Part shown: positions 1-10,358 of the stretch, piece by piece | Layout of the letters: each line of letters begins with the position of its first letter | How positions within the stretch are numbered: the first letter of the stretch is position 1 | NCBI GenBank assembly: GCA_947646735.1 | Contig: CANTFK010000991.1 | Location: 372,001-436,000, forward strand | Direction: 5' to 3' | From: Peronospora farinosa | Taxonomy: Eukaryota > Oomycota > Peronosporomycetes > Peronosporales > Peronosporaceae | DNA length: 64,000 nucleotides | Program-made: the position numbers and the translations under genes | Notes under the pieces: model-generated | What the model saw: only the letters and a program-made list of their open reading frames with translations | The model's database searches: none | Told to the model about the DNA's origin: nothing

Positions 1-24
1 TTCTTTACGAAGCGCCTGTCTACA
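1..24 (+). repeat. Tail of TE-A 5' LTR
   Basis: Bases 1-24 match the end of the family 1 LTR (ends in GTCTACA), as at 40634 in TE-F and 7561 in TE-A itself. The rest lies left of the window. Confidence 0.85.
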
Positions 25-26
25 CT

Positions 27-41
27 TGGTAGCACTAGCAG
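27..41 (+). promoter_or_regulatory. TE-A primer binding site
   Basis: TGGTAGCACTAGCAG begins two bases after the LTR end. The leading TGG is complementary to the CCA end of a tRNA, as expected for minus-strand priming. I have not identified which tRNA fits. Confidence 0.7.
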
Positions 42-96
42 TCCTTCCCACGGCCCGTCTCTTTGAGCGCGCGTGTGAGTACGGATGGCCCTTAGT

Positions 97-1120
97 ATGG
101 ATTGAGGGAAATTTCCTCTCCACTCTTAACTTCATAGGGAGTTGGCAGATTACTTGGGCGCAAGGACTTGGTAAACAAGCCCTGGCCAACCTCTAGAATT
201 GTCCCCCCGAGCAACATGTTGATAGGTTGGAGCGATGTGAGGCGTTTGTGCTCGGACAGCACAGAAATGCGTCTGAAGCAAACAGCCAAGCAACGGCTTT
301 GTCCATTTGTAAGACTCAGGATGACTTTTGCGTGAGCAAGCTCGGAACGAGGCGCTCAACAGAACTGTGAGACGCTCTCTGCCCGTTCTATCCAGGCAAG
401 GCCCCACTTAAATGAACCCTCCGACGTTTGTACTACTGCCCCACATACAATTGTCCACTGTCTTTTAGCAGTGGAGCAACACTAGTGGACAATTGTGCGG
501 TATGACGCAGCTTTTTGAAGACGATACCAGAATGGTGTCTTATGCCATGTCCAACTTGCGTGGCAAAGCGTCAGAGTGGGCATACTCTGCGCTTATTAAA
601 AAATGCTGATGCGTTTCCATCATGGGCGATCTTTAAGTCAAAGATTCGCGCCATGTATCAGCCGCCTAGCAACGAAGTGTTTCTTATGGCGCGCTTCTTT
701 ATAGCACGACAGGCGAAACGCTCTCTGCAAGAGTATGTGCAGGAGATGCGTTCGCTGTCGGCGTCCATTAATGGGGAACCGATACCAGAGCGTATCAAGG
801 TGGCCACGTTCATGAATGGACTTAGGCACGGCCCATCGTGTCAGGCTCTTTTCAGAAAGGTGCCAGCGACGATGGAAGAGGCAATTAACATTGCCTTAGT
901 TGAGGAGCAATCCTACAACAGCGCCTCGGCGACAGCCTATTACAGGCCGTCGTCCGAGAAGTCTGATGTCACTCCTATGAAGTTAGGCAATGCAGATGTG
1001 ATCTGCTACAAGTGCGGCAAGCGAGGCCATATGATGGCTCGCTGCTATGCCGAAGTAGCTGCTGGTTCTAAGGCAGCCAGCAAAAGGTCTCCCAACCCGA
1101 AGGGAGGTGCAAAAAACTAG
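97..1120 (+). pseudogene. gag: TE-A gag, broken
   Basis: Capsid-nucleocapsid region aligned with the intact TE-F gag (31982-33052). The homologous ATG at 97 is followed by TGA two codons later, and the first 400 bases are rearranged relative to TE-F. An open stretch from 515 to 1120 keeps the capsid C-terminal part and one CCHC zinc knuckle near 1007-1048 (C-x2-C-x4-H-x4-C), which would bind genomic RNA. The frame stops at 1118, about 16 codons before the TE-F gag end, because of a CAG to TAG change. Not able to make full Gag. Confidence 0.85.
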
Positions 1121-1233
1121 CGTGCACGACGCACGGGTTCAGCACCTGCCCAAGATGGGTCGGGAAATGCGGAAGCGCAGTAGGGGCGGGATGCCCTACT
1201 GTTGCGGACTCTGAAGCTACCCCTAAGTTCAGA

Positions 1234-1848
1234 GTGATCGAACAAATGAGTAGCATAGTCACTGAGGTTACGAAAGGTCGAACCTCAACCCTTTTGATCT
1301 ATAGCGCTCGAGTACGAGGCTATGACCAAGTGATGACCCTTCTCGCGGATTCGGGTGCATCACAGAGTTTTGTTAAACTCGCGGCTCTGAAAAAGAGACC
1401 GGCGAGTTATGAGTCGCTTTGCCAGGATGGCAAGCGAGAAGAGGCGATCGTTCGTTTAGCGAACGGCGCGCTCGTTAAATCGGAGGGAGTTTAAGTTGAA
1501 CTCGCCTTCAGTTTTAGTGGCTTCTCTTGTAAAGAGAAGTTCACAGTGCTAGGTATGGAGAGTCCGTATGACCTCATCCTAGGCATGCCTTGGTTGGCTA
1601 AACACCAACCATGGATAGACTGGCGTACACGCACAGTCGCTAGCTCTACGCAAGACACCGGAAAGGATGTGCTCCTGCGAGAGGCTTATGTAATTGATGC
1701 TGTGTCCAACACAGTCGAGGGTGCGGCGACGGTATGTCAATCGGCACCAGGAACTACCCAGCTCGAAAGGAGTGGTGTAGTTGGAAGTGCACTGGCGGAA
1801 AGCCAGGTGACACATATTCTTACCCAGGCCGAAAAGACTGGTGTTTAG
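1234..1848 (+). pseudogene. TE-A retroviral-type aspartic protease, broken
   Basis: The catalytic block LADSGAS (D-S-G) is at about 1342-1362 and the second conserved block ending ILGMPWL is near 1573-1593, so both halves of the single-domain pepsin-like fold are present. One in-frame TAA at 1492-1494 splits them. The same frame then runs to a TAG at 1846. The protease would process Gag-Pol. In the relatives TE-C and TE-F the active-site region is out of frame instead, so lesions differ between copies. Confidence 0.8.
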
Positions 1849-1907
1849 TATATGGGGCGATGACAAGTAGTCATGCGTCCAATAGTCCTGCACAGATCCA
1901 ATAGCCT

Positions 1908-3800
1908 GTGGTAGTTGATGGTGAGCTGACAGGAAGTCAAGCGCCACAAGAACCGGCGCAGAGCCATGAGCCTGGTGCGGTTGGAAGGAGTGCGTTAGCT
2001 GAGATAGCAACGACACCTTCTTCCAGGTCAAAGGTCGTGGTGACTCGAAGAACGAGCACCAGACGTATTAAGACGATCAAGGACACGTCGAAACGAGTAA
2101 CCCTTGGATCAGTCTCGGTCCAAGAGGACGGACCTACGAACGAGTTGTTCGAGGCCGTCGAAGACAAAATGCCGGAGGCATCTTCACTTGAGGTGCTCCA
2201 ACTTGTCTTGGCATCTGCCGAGGAGATAGTAAATCTCTCGGAGATGACAAGGGATCTGTTTTTGTCCGAACTAAAGGAAGGAAAGATCCACGAGATAGTC
2301 GCACCAGTTCCAGGAGAGAACGTGTTGGACTGTTGCTCTTCGTCCACAATGGATGAGAGCGTCTTGGAGACCAACAAGAAGAAACGATTCGCTGCTCAAG
2401 GCTGGGATGCTTTGAAGGACAGCCCGTTTTATGATGTTCTGTGGAAACACCGTGATGTGTTTCCAGCAGAAGTGCCGAGCCGCCTACCGGCCGATAGGGG
2501 TATCACGCACGAGATTGACCTGGAGCCTGGCACCAAGTATTGTGTGACCAGGCAATGGCCGTTGCCGAAGGAACAAGTAGATTACATCGATGAGTTCTTC
2601 GACAAGCGAGTCAAGGCGGGACATGTACGTGAGAGCAAGTCGCCTCACTGCAGCCCGACCTTCTATGTGCGAAAACAACAGGTGGATGGCGCGTGGTTCA
2701 TGCTTATACTAAGCTGAACACGTCCACCATTCCGGCTCAAACGCCGATCCCGTGGAAATATGTTTTGTTGAATTCCATGGGAAAGTCAACTATCTTTTTG
2801 CGTTGGATCTGAAGGATGGCTACTACCAACTTTCCATGAAAGATACTGATGTAGCCAAAACAGCAGTAAGCACCTCAAGCGGTATGTTGTGGGAGTGGCT
2901 TGTGATGCCACAAGGGTTGAAAAATGCTCCGGCAACATTTAACAGAGTGGCGGCTCACGTGATGCGTCAGCACCATATCTATGCGCCCCATTACTTTGAC
3001 GATGTATTCGTGCATAGTAGGGCGGAGGAGGTCTGAGCGCGATGGAGTCGCACAAGCGTCATTTAGACGCTGTGTTGCAGACTTTGGGTGATGCCCAATT
3101 ATACGTTAACTTTCAAAAGTGCGTAATAGGGGTCCCCGAGATACCTGTACTGGGCTGCATCGTAGGTGCACATGGTGTACGAGCAGACCCAGAAAAGGTA
3201 AAGGCTGTAAAGGAATGGCCAGTCCCACGACACGTGAAGGATTTGCGCCAATTCCTTGGGCTCGCTAATTACTTGCATAAGTACAGCAAGAATTATGCGG
3301 AGCAGACTAAGCCATTATCTGACCTTTTGAAAAAGGATACAGAATGGACTTGGTCAAAGGAGCAAGTAGATTCGTTCACATCAGTGAAGCAATCTCTTGT
3401 AGAGGCACCGATCTTGGCATTGCCAGACGCGGATAAGCCCTTTAGCGTCGTATGCGATGCAAGCAATTTTGAAATCGGCAGCGCGCTCATGCAGAAGGAT
3501 GACAACGGCGTTGACCGTGTCATTTCTTATCAGTATCGGCTTTTGAAAGCCGCAGAGCTGAACTACCCTGTGCATGACAAGGAGATACTTTCAATTAAGT
3601 ATGCCCTTGTGAAGTTTTGGGTGCATCTCTTGGGCATCGAACCTTTGTGGTTTATACGGATCACGCATTACTGCGGACCGCTATAAATTCATCGCATCTG
3701 TCATCTAGGATGGCGAGATGGCTAACATTCTTCTCTGAATTTAATTTCAATGTTGAATATAAGCCGGGGAAGTCGAATGTCTTGGCTGACGCGTAATCGC
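1908..3800 (+). pseudogene. pol: TE-A reverse transcriptase and RNase H, broken
   Basis: RT palm motifs are readable: DLKDGYYQL, VMPQGLKNAPATF, and the catalytic YFDDVFVHSR near 2992-3021. RNase H follows: the VVCDASNFEIGSALM block (about 3450-3494) and the E-containing NYPVHDKE block near 3559. Frames change near 2670-2720 and 2795 (lesions shared with TE-C and TE-F), near 3030 (TE-A only) and near 3640-3670, where the YTDH motif is lost. The tail down to about 3800 resembles the conserved end of RNase H but is out of frame. Confidence 0.85.
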
Positions 3801-3837
3801 GCAGACCCCAGACTTCGAAGCAAGACACCAGGAAAGT

Positions 3838-4887
3838 GTGTCTCGTGCGAAAGCACAAGTCGAGTCGTCAACACTGGCAGCCATGAAGGCCTACCATGTG
3901 ACGAGCTCAATGGCCTCCGATATAAAGGAGTGTTACAGTCAGGACGAACATTGTCGCCTGCTGATGGATCATTTTGGTGGACGAAAGGTTACCCTTCTGT
4001 CGCACCTCAAAGCGAAACTAAATCGCTTTAGTTACAGTGATGGCCTGTTATGGCATCAACTGTCACCCTGTGATCCCTTGAGAATCTATGTCCCTCATGA
4101 CACAGATCTCAATCTGATGATACTTCACGAGTGCCATGATGCGCCATCTAGTGGGCATCTGGGCCGTGAAAAGACATTCTTACGAGTGTCAGAGGAATTT
4201 TGGTGGCCCCACCTATATCGGTGGGTGGCCAACTATATTCGCTCTTGCGAAGAGTGTCAGCGCATAAAGCCTGCAACTTCGAACAGTGCTCCACTGAAGT
4301 CACTGCCGATTCCAACTGAGTGTTGGACGTCGGTCAGTTCGGACTTCATGTTTGACTTACCGCCTGACCATAAAGGCAGGACGGGGCTCGTCGTATATGT
4401 AGACAGACTGAGCAAGATGGTGCATTTGGCACCATGTAGCACCAAGATCTCGGGAAAAGAGGCTGCCCTCTTGTTTCTGGATCATGTGTATCGACTACAC
4501 GGGATGCCCGAGTTCATATTATCGGACCGGGATCCGCGTTTTACGTCGGGTTTTTGGCGACATGTGTTTGAGCTGCTGGGTAGCAAGCTCCATATGTCTA
4601 CCGCTGAGCATCCCCAGACCGATGGCCAAACGGAACGGGCCAATCGAGTCGTGGCGGATGTATTGCGTACAGCTGCGACTCCCAAAGAATGGAGCTAGCA
4701 ATTGCTATTCGTGGAGCTCGCTATTAATAACAGTGTTCACACCAGTACGGGTGAAACACCGTTTTACATTAACGGACTGCGTCATCTTCGAACGCCAGTC
4801 TCGTTTGTACGCAGCCCGAGTCTTAGTGGGGGAGGGCCCCTCACTTCGCTTGGTCCGAATGCCAAAAAAAGGCCAAGGTTGCCCTAG
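3838..4887 (+). pseudogene. TE-A integrase, broken
   Basis: An HHCC zinc-binding N-terminus (HECHD, SGHLGREKT, then CEECQ near 4249) is followed by the DDE catalytic core: SSDFMFDLP for the first Asp, SDRDPRFTSGFW for the second, and TDGQTERANR for the Glu. The open frame 3838-4698 holds all of these, so the catalytic residues are intact. The frame stops at TAG 4696 just after the core, and the helix-rich part after it continues to about 4887 in another frame. Confidence 0.88.
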
Positions 4888-5050
4888 TGATACTGCTATT
4901 TTAGCAGTGGTCACGGCACCTATAGGTGTCACAGAGGAGGCACGGCAAGAAATGCCAGTGCTCCTTGACGATAATACCTTAGTGTCATTAACAGCGTCTA
5001 CCCACGACCGACCTCTTGGGGATATAATAGTCTAGCTGGATGCTAAAAGC

Positions 5051-5974
5051 GTGAGCGAAGCTCAGCGCATCGTGAATGAGCGATTAGCCATCACACGTAA
5101 ATTCCGTGACGCGATGGAAAGCGCACAGGATAAGCAAACACAATATGCAGACCAGCATGGTCGCAAAAATAATGACAACTTTAGTGTGGGGGACAAAGTG
5201 CTATTAAGTACTGCTACCCTACCTAAACATGCAATTTCTGTACTACCTGGTGGTCCGACTAATCTATTGACCCGATTCATTGGGCCCTTTACAGTGATTG
5301 AAGAAGTTGGAGACCTATATTATAGGCTCACTCTCCCACCGTATATGAAGACGCACCCCGTATTTTACGTGGGTCGTCTGAAACGGTATGTTGATCCAGA
5401 AGAGATCACATATCCACATCGGTCTAACGAGACCAATTGTGACGTCGTCTTTGAGTCGAGCGTCGCGGCTGATCAGGCGACGAGGAAGCCGAGAGGCTCC
5501 CCGTATATGAACGAGACGATAGAGTACTCGGCGATCGAGGAGGACTTCGCGCTTGACGCGGGTCTCTCATCACCAGTCGCTCTAAGATGTCCAAACGGGT
5601 CTTCAGGCGGTCATACCCCTGACGGTCCCTCGTCCTCACATCGCGCAGATCCGAGGTCAGTCGCGAGACTTGACTCTCGAGATCTGCCACCTGCCTCTTC
5701 AGCGCAGCGGACTCAGCCTGCTACTGAACAGCAGCAGGATAGGTAGCCGAGAGTAGGTGCGCGTAATCGCCACTCCTATCGGGCGCCACCTGTGTTAGTG
5801 GACACGGATGGGAATACGCGCTTCCTTGTTGGAAGGCTGTTGGCCCACCGGTTTGTGAAGCGAAAGCTCCAAATCCTTGTCCAGTGGAAGGGTTACCCAA
5901 CGAGCTTTGACTCGTGGGAGCCTGTGGACGCTCTTTACGCGTCGACGTGCCTGGGCTGGTGGCTGCTTATGTGA
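5051..5974 (+). pseudogene. TE-A integrase C-terminus: GPY/F module, linker and chromodomain
   Basis: The frame from 5051 carries the GPY/F module (RFIGPFTVI, then HPVFYVGRLKRYV near 5353-5391), a Ser/Pro-rich linker, one in-frame TAG at 5744-5746, and then a chromodomain at about 5795-5940 with RFLVGRLLAHR, LQILVQWKGYP and DSWEPV. The aromatic residues of the methyl-lysine cage are partly recognisable. Chromodomains on integrases direct insertion to heterochromatin in chromoviruses. The linker and chromodomain are covered on the other strand by a long antisense frame. Confidence 0.85.
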
Positions 5975-6869
5975 AGCAGCACCAGCTGTCGTCTTTCTGA
6001 TAGGTACGGATGGACTAGCAGAAGAAGCGTGGCGAGAATCAATTGGGGGTCGCTTACCACCCAAGATTTTATGCGCACGCTTCATGGCGAAGCTGATTCG
6101 CTGTGACCGTTGTTTCGTTGCACCTACATGGAATGTAACACGGCGCTGAAGTTCAGCTTCATATTCGTTAGAACGCAGCACGACTGGAATTGGGAAAGCA
6201 CGACCAAGTCCTTTGCCCTGCTTTTTCCACAAGGGAAAGACGCTATCAAACTTGTGAGTGTCAATAGTTGCACGCTGCAAAAGCGCTGCACTAGACCCAT
6301 CCGAGTACATCCACTCAGATGGAGGTGGCATTGGTGGCAAGCCACCACTCACGTAGCCGCCCTCGCGACGGCGGGCTAGTGAGGCCGAAGGTGTACTCGA
6401 TGGAGCTTTAAGCTCACACTCACCTGAGTCTGACTCTCCATTATGGATTGTCAAGACATCAGTATGAGGAGTCACATCTGACTGAGTCGCGACTACTCCT
6501 TTCGAAGTAGCGTGCTCAGTCTTAGTCGCTGCGCTCGTAGGCGCAGGTGACGAGGCCTTTCCTTCACTTGCAGGAAGCATAGAAGCTTTCTCAAGGACGG
6601 ATGCCTCAAATGATGGGGACATATGTCCCATCAATGCGCTTTGCTCATCTCCACTTTGGGGTGATGGCAGTGGCGTAGTCTCATTGTAATCTACAATGAG
6701 CTACAATGAGAGATGGATCTTCATCCACATTATCGTGAGATGGAAGATTCGCCTCAGTGCCTGACGCACTTTGCGACGGCTGCGATAAATCGCGGCGCAT
6801 GCGCTTAGTGTTGGACTGCATGGGCTCCTTTGCAGGCGACCCATCAGCCTTACCACGCTTCGGTGGCAT
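5424..6869 (-). pseudogene. TE-A antisense gene in the 3' end of the element, broken
   Basis: On the strand opposite to pol, an ATG at 6869 (MPPKRGKADGSP) opens a frame with a basic start, a Ser/Pro/Glu-rich N-terminal half, an AFPIPVVLRSNE block near 6150-6190, a basic stretch with KRAHKILGG, and a C-terminal heptad-rich helix (SRLTSDLRDV and RLKTRLDILERLV, 5690-5500) ending in a Ser/Arg-rich tail. Full length would be about 480 codons, as in TE-F. TE-A has a 10-bp tandem duplication near 6692-6712 that shifts the frame and a second indel near 5910. The helix lies opposite the linker before the chromodomain. I recognise no named family; function unknown. Confidence 0.6.
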
Positions 6870-6894
6870 GAGAATTAAGTAGACTAAGCGGCGC

Positions 6895-6903
6895 ATTTAT
6901 AAC
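6895..6903 (-). promoter_or_regulatory. Possible TATA element for the TE-A antisense gene
   Basis: On the minus strand GTTATAAAT sits about 25-35 bases before the antisense ATG at 6869 and between that ATG and the 3' LTR. TE-F has ATTAATGCG at the same place, so the box is not conserved there. Weak support. Confidence 0.3.
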
Positions 6904-6960
6904 GGCTCGCAAGTCTCTCTGTCTCCTGGCGATGTTTTACAAGATGCAAAAATCGTTCTA

Positions 6961-6974
6961 AAACGGGGGATGGT
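6961..6974 (+). other. TE-A polypurine tract
   Basis: AAAACGGGGGATGG abuts the first base of the 3' LTR (TGTAACAGGG). It matches 40021-40034 in TE-F. It is the expected primer for plus-strand DNA synthesis. Confidence 0.75.
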
Positions 6975-7561
6975 GTAACAGGGCATCTAGTTACACGTAA
7001 ACATTAAGTAATTTACTTAATTTTTGGTCTAAAAGTATCCATGATTATTTTTGACCTGTCACTTGGGTGCGATACACAAATGTGATCCACCCTCGTGAAT
7101 GCGATATCCATTAATGGATTCACATGGGAAGGGATGACGCTAGTTGAAGCTAGGCATCGCGACGTCTCAGAAGGACGTCAGTCGCAAGTTTAAATCTAGA
7201 TTTAAACTCATGCGACAGGATACGCTTCTAAAGAGTCGCGTATCCGATCTATATACATATATAACCAATCAGTAGTTAAGTTTATATTAATTATAATTCA
7301 TTAAATATAGCTCAGTCTTGAATTTGCTAAACACATAAGCACCGCGCACGAGAAGCTGAAGAAGCTTCTGCGTGACGCCGGTGATTTCTTGTTTAGAAGT
7401 TCGTTGCACTCTCGCTTAAGCGAGAGGCAACTGGTGGTACGACTGCTTAAGCAGTCCACCAACCGCATAACCACCCTCTACGCGAAGGTAAGACGGTCTA
7501 ACCGCTTCCTCGCTTGTGCTGAAGGTGTGTGCTAGTAACTTCGTAGAAGTCCTCGTCTACA
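6975..7561 (+). repeat. TE-A 3' LTR
   Basis: Starts TGTAACAGGG and ends GTCTACA, 587 bases, TG...CA ends. It matches the LTRs at 18668-19266 (minus) and 31314-31911 and 40035-40634 (plus). It holds several short palindromes, for example around 7190-7212 (TTTAAATCTAGATTTAAA) and GGATACGC/GCGTATCC near 7218-7247. Confidence 0.93.
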
Positions 7562-7939
7562 GTACTGGTGCCCTGGAAAACACTTCTTCACAGAGTCGAA
7601 GGCATATTGATGTTCTACCTTCCATAAATATACTGCTTTTTCTTTGCCCGTCATCGCACTTGGTTGCCTTATGAAACATGAAAGGTATAATATATTGCAT
7701 TGCTTATCGCATCATCGTCATGCTAATTTTACTGCGCCAGTCGATAAATGACAATTCCAAATTTAGACCCAATTACATCAATATATACATTTAATTATTT
7801 TCAAGTCTTTGTATGTTTACATTAATTTATCTTTTAATCGTGCGTAGGTTGTATCAATTAATTTACCTTGTAAATAAATAATGTATTTATTAAATACGAC
7901 GGTCCTCCTACGTACCCGCCCCTACCACACATTTGCAAA
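7562..7939. other. AT-rich intergenic stretch
   Basis: No coding signal, RNA gene or clear repeat seen. It is the likely upstream region of the mannosyltransferase-like gene. Confidence 0.6.
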
Positions 7940-9580
7940 TTGTACCGCAGCATCCCGATTAAGTGTGTACCAGCCTCATCACTCTGGCCTCACTTCATCA
8001 TGACCTGTTTGTCCAGCTTCATGCGACGGCGGTGGATCGTCTTGGCGTTCGCTGCGATTGTCATTTTCGTGCTAATCGACTTTTTCTTCACGTGGGAGCG
8101 ACTTACTTTGACAGCGTGGTCCTCGTCCACCTCACATTTTTTTTCCATCCGCGGCAATTCCACCATCATTCAGACCAAGTCCGATTCTTTGGCGCAACCA
8201 AATGACTTTGCGGATGCTACTATACCCAAGACGACAGTACCCAAGGTGATACCGATGAAGGTGGAGCATAACGCCTCAAGGACTGCAAGTGAACGTGAAC
8301 AGATTCAAGTAGATGATCGTGCTACGTCAAGGCTCGAACTTCTTGAGAGCGAGCAGACTGACCAATTGGAGCTGGACAAGCAGCTTGTTTACACCCTGAG
8401 TCAGATCATACAGCGTACAACAACAAAGCGTGGCATCGTGATGCCACTTTTCGAGAAACTTACGGGATTGGGATTGTCTTTGATTTTGGAACTGCGTGCA
8501 ATGGGAGTCAGTTTGCCCATTGAAGTGCCTCACTGCACTGAGCTGAACCCTAAGACCCTTGAGTTATTACAAACGAAGAAAGAGCTGGGTAAGATTCGAG
8601 CTTATGATATCTGCGATCTTGCCGCCAATGCCAAAAGTGCCACGAACACTTCACGTCCTGTTTTTTGCGATAATATTGACGCCTGCCATACGAAGTTTCG
8701 TTCTTTCATGATAAAGCCCTTATCAATTGTTTATTCGCAGTTCGACCAAATCTTGATGCTCGACGCCGATACGTCTTTCTTCCTAAATCCGACAGTTCTG
8801 TTTGACTCGGAAAAGTTCAAGACTACGGGTATACTTTTAATGCACGATCGCATAGGCGGTGCAGGACATTTGGCTAGAAAGGCGCCCCGACAACCCAATT
8901 TGTCGGTGGAGCAGGAATATTTTTCAACGTTCAACGTAACCCCATTCAGGCCGGTACCAACACTTCAGCGACCAAAGGCTACCGTTCCGAACAAGACCCC
9001 CGTCAAGCTAAATTTTGAGCCCAGCGACTTTTTGCTAAGCAGTCACTCTTTCAATCGCCGTGCCAGTCATCAAGCTGATTCATCGCAGATGTTCTGGAAT
9101 AAGAAGCTTCAGCCTCGTGCGACAGTAATCTTGGCGTCTTTTCTTGCACAGAGCGACATCGCACCACCTCCATCTCACGGTGACAAAGAGTTATTTTTCT
9201 TTGCAAGTGAATTGGCAGAGACGCAGTACTCCTTCTCGGATTACTCTGCCGGATCTATCGGCTCAGAGTTCGAGGACGGCGGTCCCAAGAAATCAACGCT
9301 CTGTGGTATCTTGGCTCACGTGTTCCCGATTCGCCAAGAGGGAGTGCCTGACGACGACGTACCTTTGTTTTCCCTAAACAACAAGCGTGTTTTGATCTTT
9401 AGGCCGGACTTGGAGCCATTTTATTATATGAAGGCGCGGCCCTGGGAACTTTTTCCTGGTTTCATTGGAAGTCGACATCTCCATTGTCCATTTAACATCA
9501 CTGTCGGCCGTTTAAACGAGTCCCACATCAAACACTTTACAGAACGACGGAAGTTTTTAGAGCAAGTAAATGCGTGGTAA
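7940..9580 (+). CDS. Putative type II membrane mannosyltransferase, GT71 (MNN1-like)
   Basis: A 546-codon uninterrupted frame. A single hydrophobic segment at residues 32-50, after three arginines, fits a signal anchor of a Golgi type II glycosyltransferase, with a stem of low complexity to about residue 150. The block around residues 270-300 reads FDQILMLDADTSFFLNP then TGILLMHDR; the D-A-D (275-277) is the metal and sugar-nucleotide binding motif seen in the fungal alpha-1,3-mannosyltransferase family GT71. A GT71 enzyme transfers mannose from GDP-mannose to glycan chains in the Golgi. Near the end, PFYYMKARPW is probably part of the acceptor side. The first ATG is used here; ATGs at residues 21 and 28 would keep the anchor and may be the real start. 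Substrate is inference from family only. No operon context; flanked by transposons. Confidence 0.72.
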   Translation: MYRSIPIKCVPASSLWPHFIMTCLSSFMRRRWIVLAFAAIVIFVLIDFFFTWERLTLTAWSSSTSHFFSIRGNSTIIQTKSDSLAQPNDFADATIPKTTVPKVIPMKVEHNASRTASEREQIQVDDRATSRLELLESEQTDQLELDKQLVYTLSQIIQRTTTKRGIVMPLFEKLTGLGLSLILELRAMGVSLPIEVPHCTELNPKTLELLQTKKELGKIRAYDICDLAANAKSATNTSRPVFCDNIDACHTKFRSFMIKPLSIVYSQFDQILMLDADTSFFLNPTVLFDSEKFKTTGILLMHDRIGGAGHLARKAPRQPNLSVEQEYFSTFNVTPFRPVPTLQRPKATVPNKTPVKLNFEPSDFLLSSHSFNRRASHQADSSQMFWNKKLQPRATVILASFLAQSDIAPPPSHGDKELFFFASELAETQYSFSDYSAGSIGSEFEDGGPKKSTLCGILAHVFPIRQEGVPDDDVPLFSLNNKRVLIFRPDLEPFYYMKARPWELFPGFIGSRHLHCPFNITVGRLNESHIKHFTERRKFLEQVNAW

Positions 9581-9886
9581 GTAGTTTAATTGTAAAACTT
9601 GTTTTCGATAGGTTCTATCTACAACAATGAGCGTAATATATTATACACGTCTTGCAACATCTTGAAAAAGAACTCGGTGTGTTTCATTTTTTACCAATGC
9701 GTTTCTAATGTAGGGAATACATGAGGTCTTAGGGCTTGAGGTATGGCACCTGTTGCACGTCATTTATAGTGTAGCCAATTAGCAGCTAGTTCTCGTTCGC
9801 GTCTACAGTACTAATCCAAAGGTAAAGCATCTGTTACTGCCACCCCCGAATATTTTTAATCATAAAAAACTCCGCTGTCAGGTCAT
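9581..9886. other. Intergenic stretch between the two host genes
   Basis: About 300 bases with no open frame or repeat that I can support; holds the 3' flank of the mannosyltransferase-like gene and the upstream region of the next gene. Confidence 0.6.
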
Positions 9887-9893
9887 TCATTTT
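9887..9893 (+). promoter_or_regulatory. Oomycete-type initiator before the RXLR-like gene
   Basis: TCATTTT followed by CGATTC matches the oomycete initiator pattern YCATTYY and lies about 40 bases before the ATG at 9933. The same arrangement is seen before the RXLR gene at 21068. Confidence 0.5.
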
Positions 9894-9932
9894 CGATTCT
9901 TCTTATTTGTAAGGAAGCATAGATTTCGTTGA

Positions 9933-10358
9933 ATGGATACTATGGGTCCCAGCTTTGTCCTTATAGTCGTCGCGGTCACATTGGTGAAATGGAGAATTGA
10001 TTCTGTCGTCGCCAACGACATTACTACCACTACTAGCGGAGAGCCAGAGTTTGAGCTGCCGACCGCCCGTCGATACCTAAAGGGAAGCACTGTAGTTTCT
10101 AATTCTAAAAATATCCCTGTAAAGCTAAAGGAGGAGGAGAGAATGTCAGTTTCAAGTGTCCCGAGTTTGAATTTACTGAAGGATCTATTCCAGAAGAATT
10201 TGGCTCATGTCATAGCCACGGAGAAGGCTCAAAGAAGTCGTATTACTGCATTTCTAGCTGAGAATCCTGCTATCAAGAAGGAAATAATAGTAGGAGCAGT
10301 TCTACTAGCGCTGATCATAACAGTTCCACCAATAGTTAACTCGTTTTATCCCGCGTAG
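9933..10358 (+). CDS. Putative secreted RXLR-like effector with C-terminal membrane segment
   Basis: 141 codons. Residues 1-27 form a signal peptide-like segment (hydrophobic core FVLIVVAVTLV, then a small residue near A27). RRYLKG at 46-51 sits where an RXLR motif would be and reads R-Y-L-K instead of R-x-L-R; EEER at 67-70 matches the dEER motif that follows RXLR in oomycete effectors. Spacing (RXLR-like within 60 residues of the start, dEER about 17 later) fits the family. A strong hydrophobic segment at about 118-137 (IIVGAVLLALIITVPPIV) near the C-terminus would anchor the processed protein in a membrane. The usual role of RXLR proteins is action inside plant cells; the target here is unknown. 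It could also be an unrelated small membrane protein. Confidence 0.55.
   Translation: MDTMGPSFVLIVVAVTLVKWRIDSVVANDITTTTSGEPEFELPTARRYLKGSTVVSNSKNIPVKLKEEERMSVSSVPSLNLLKDLFQKNLAHVIATEKAQRSRITAFLAENPAIKKEIIVGAVLLALIITVPPIVNSFYPA

Larger units (their letters stand above)
1..7561 (+). mobile_element. TE-A, family 1 Ty3/Gypsy chromodomain retrotransposon, degenerate
   Basis: Order on the plus strand is LTR tail, PBS, gag with a CCHC knuckle, aspartic protease, RT, RNase H, integrase, GPY/F module and chromodomain, polypurine tract, 3' LTR. This order (RT before integrase) and the chromodomain place it in Ty3/Gypsy (Metaviridae). Only the last 24 bases of the 5' LTR are inside the window, so the left target duplication cannot be seen; the five bases after the 3' LTR are GTACT. 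Every pol domain carries stops or frameshifts. It is close to TE-C and TE-F over most of its length, so the three are recent relatives. Confidence 0.95.
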
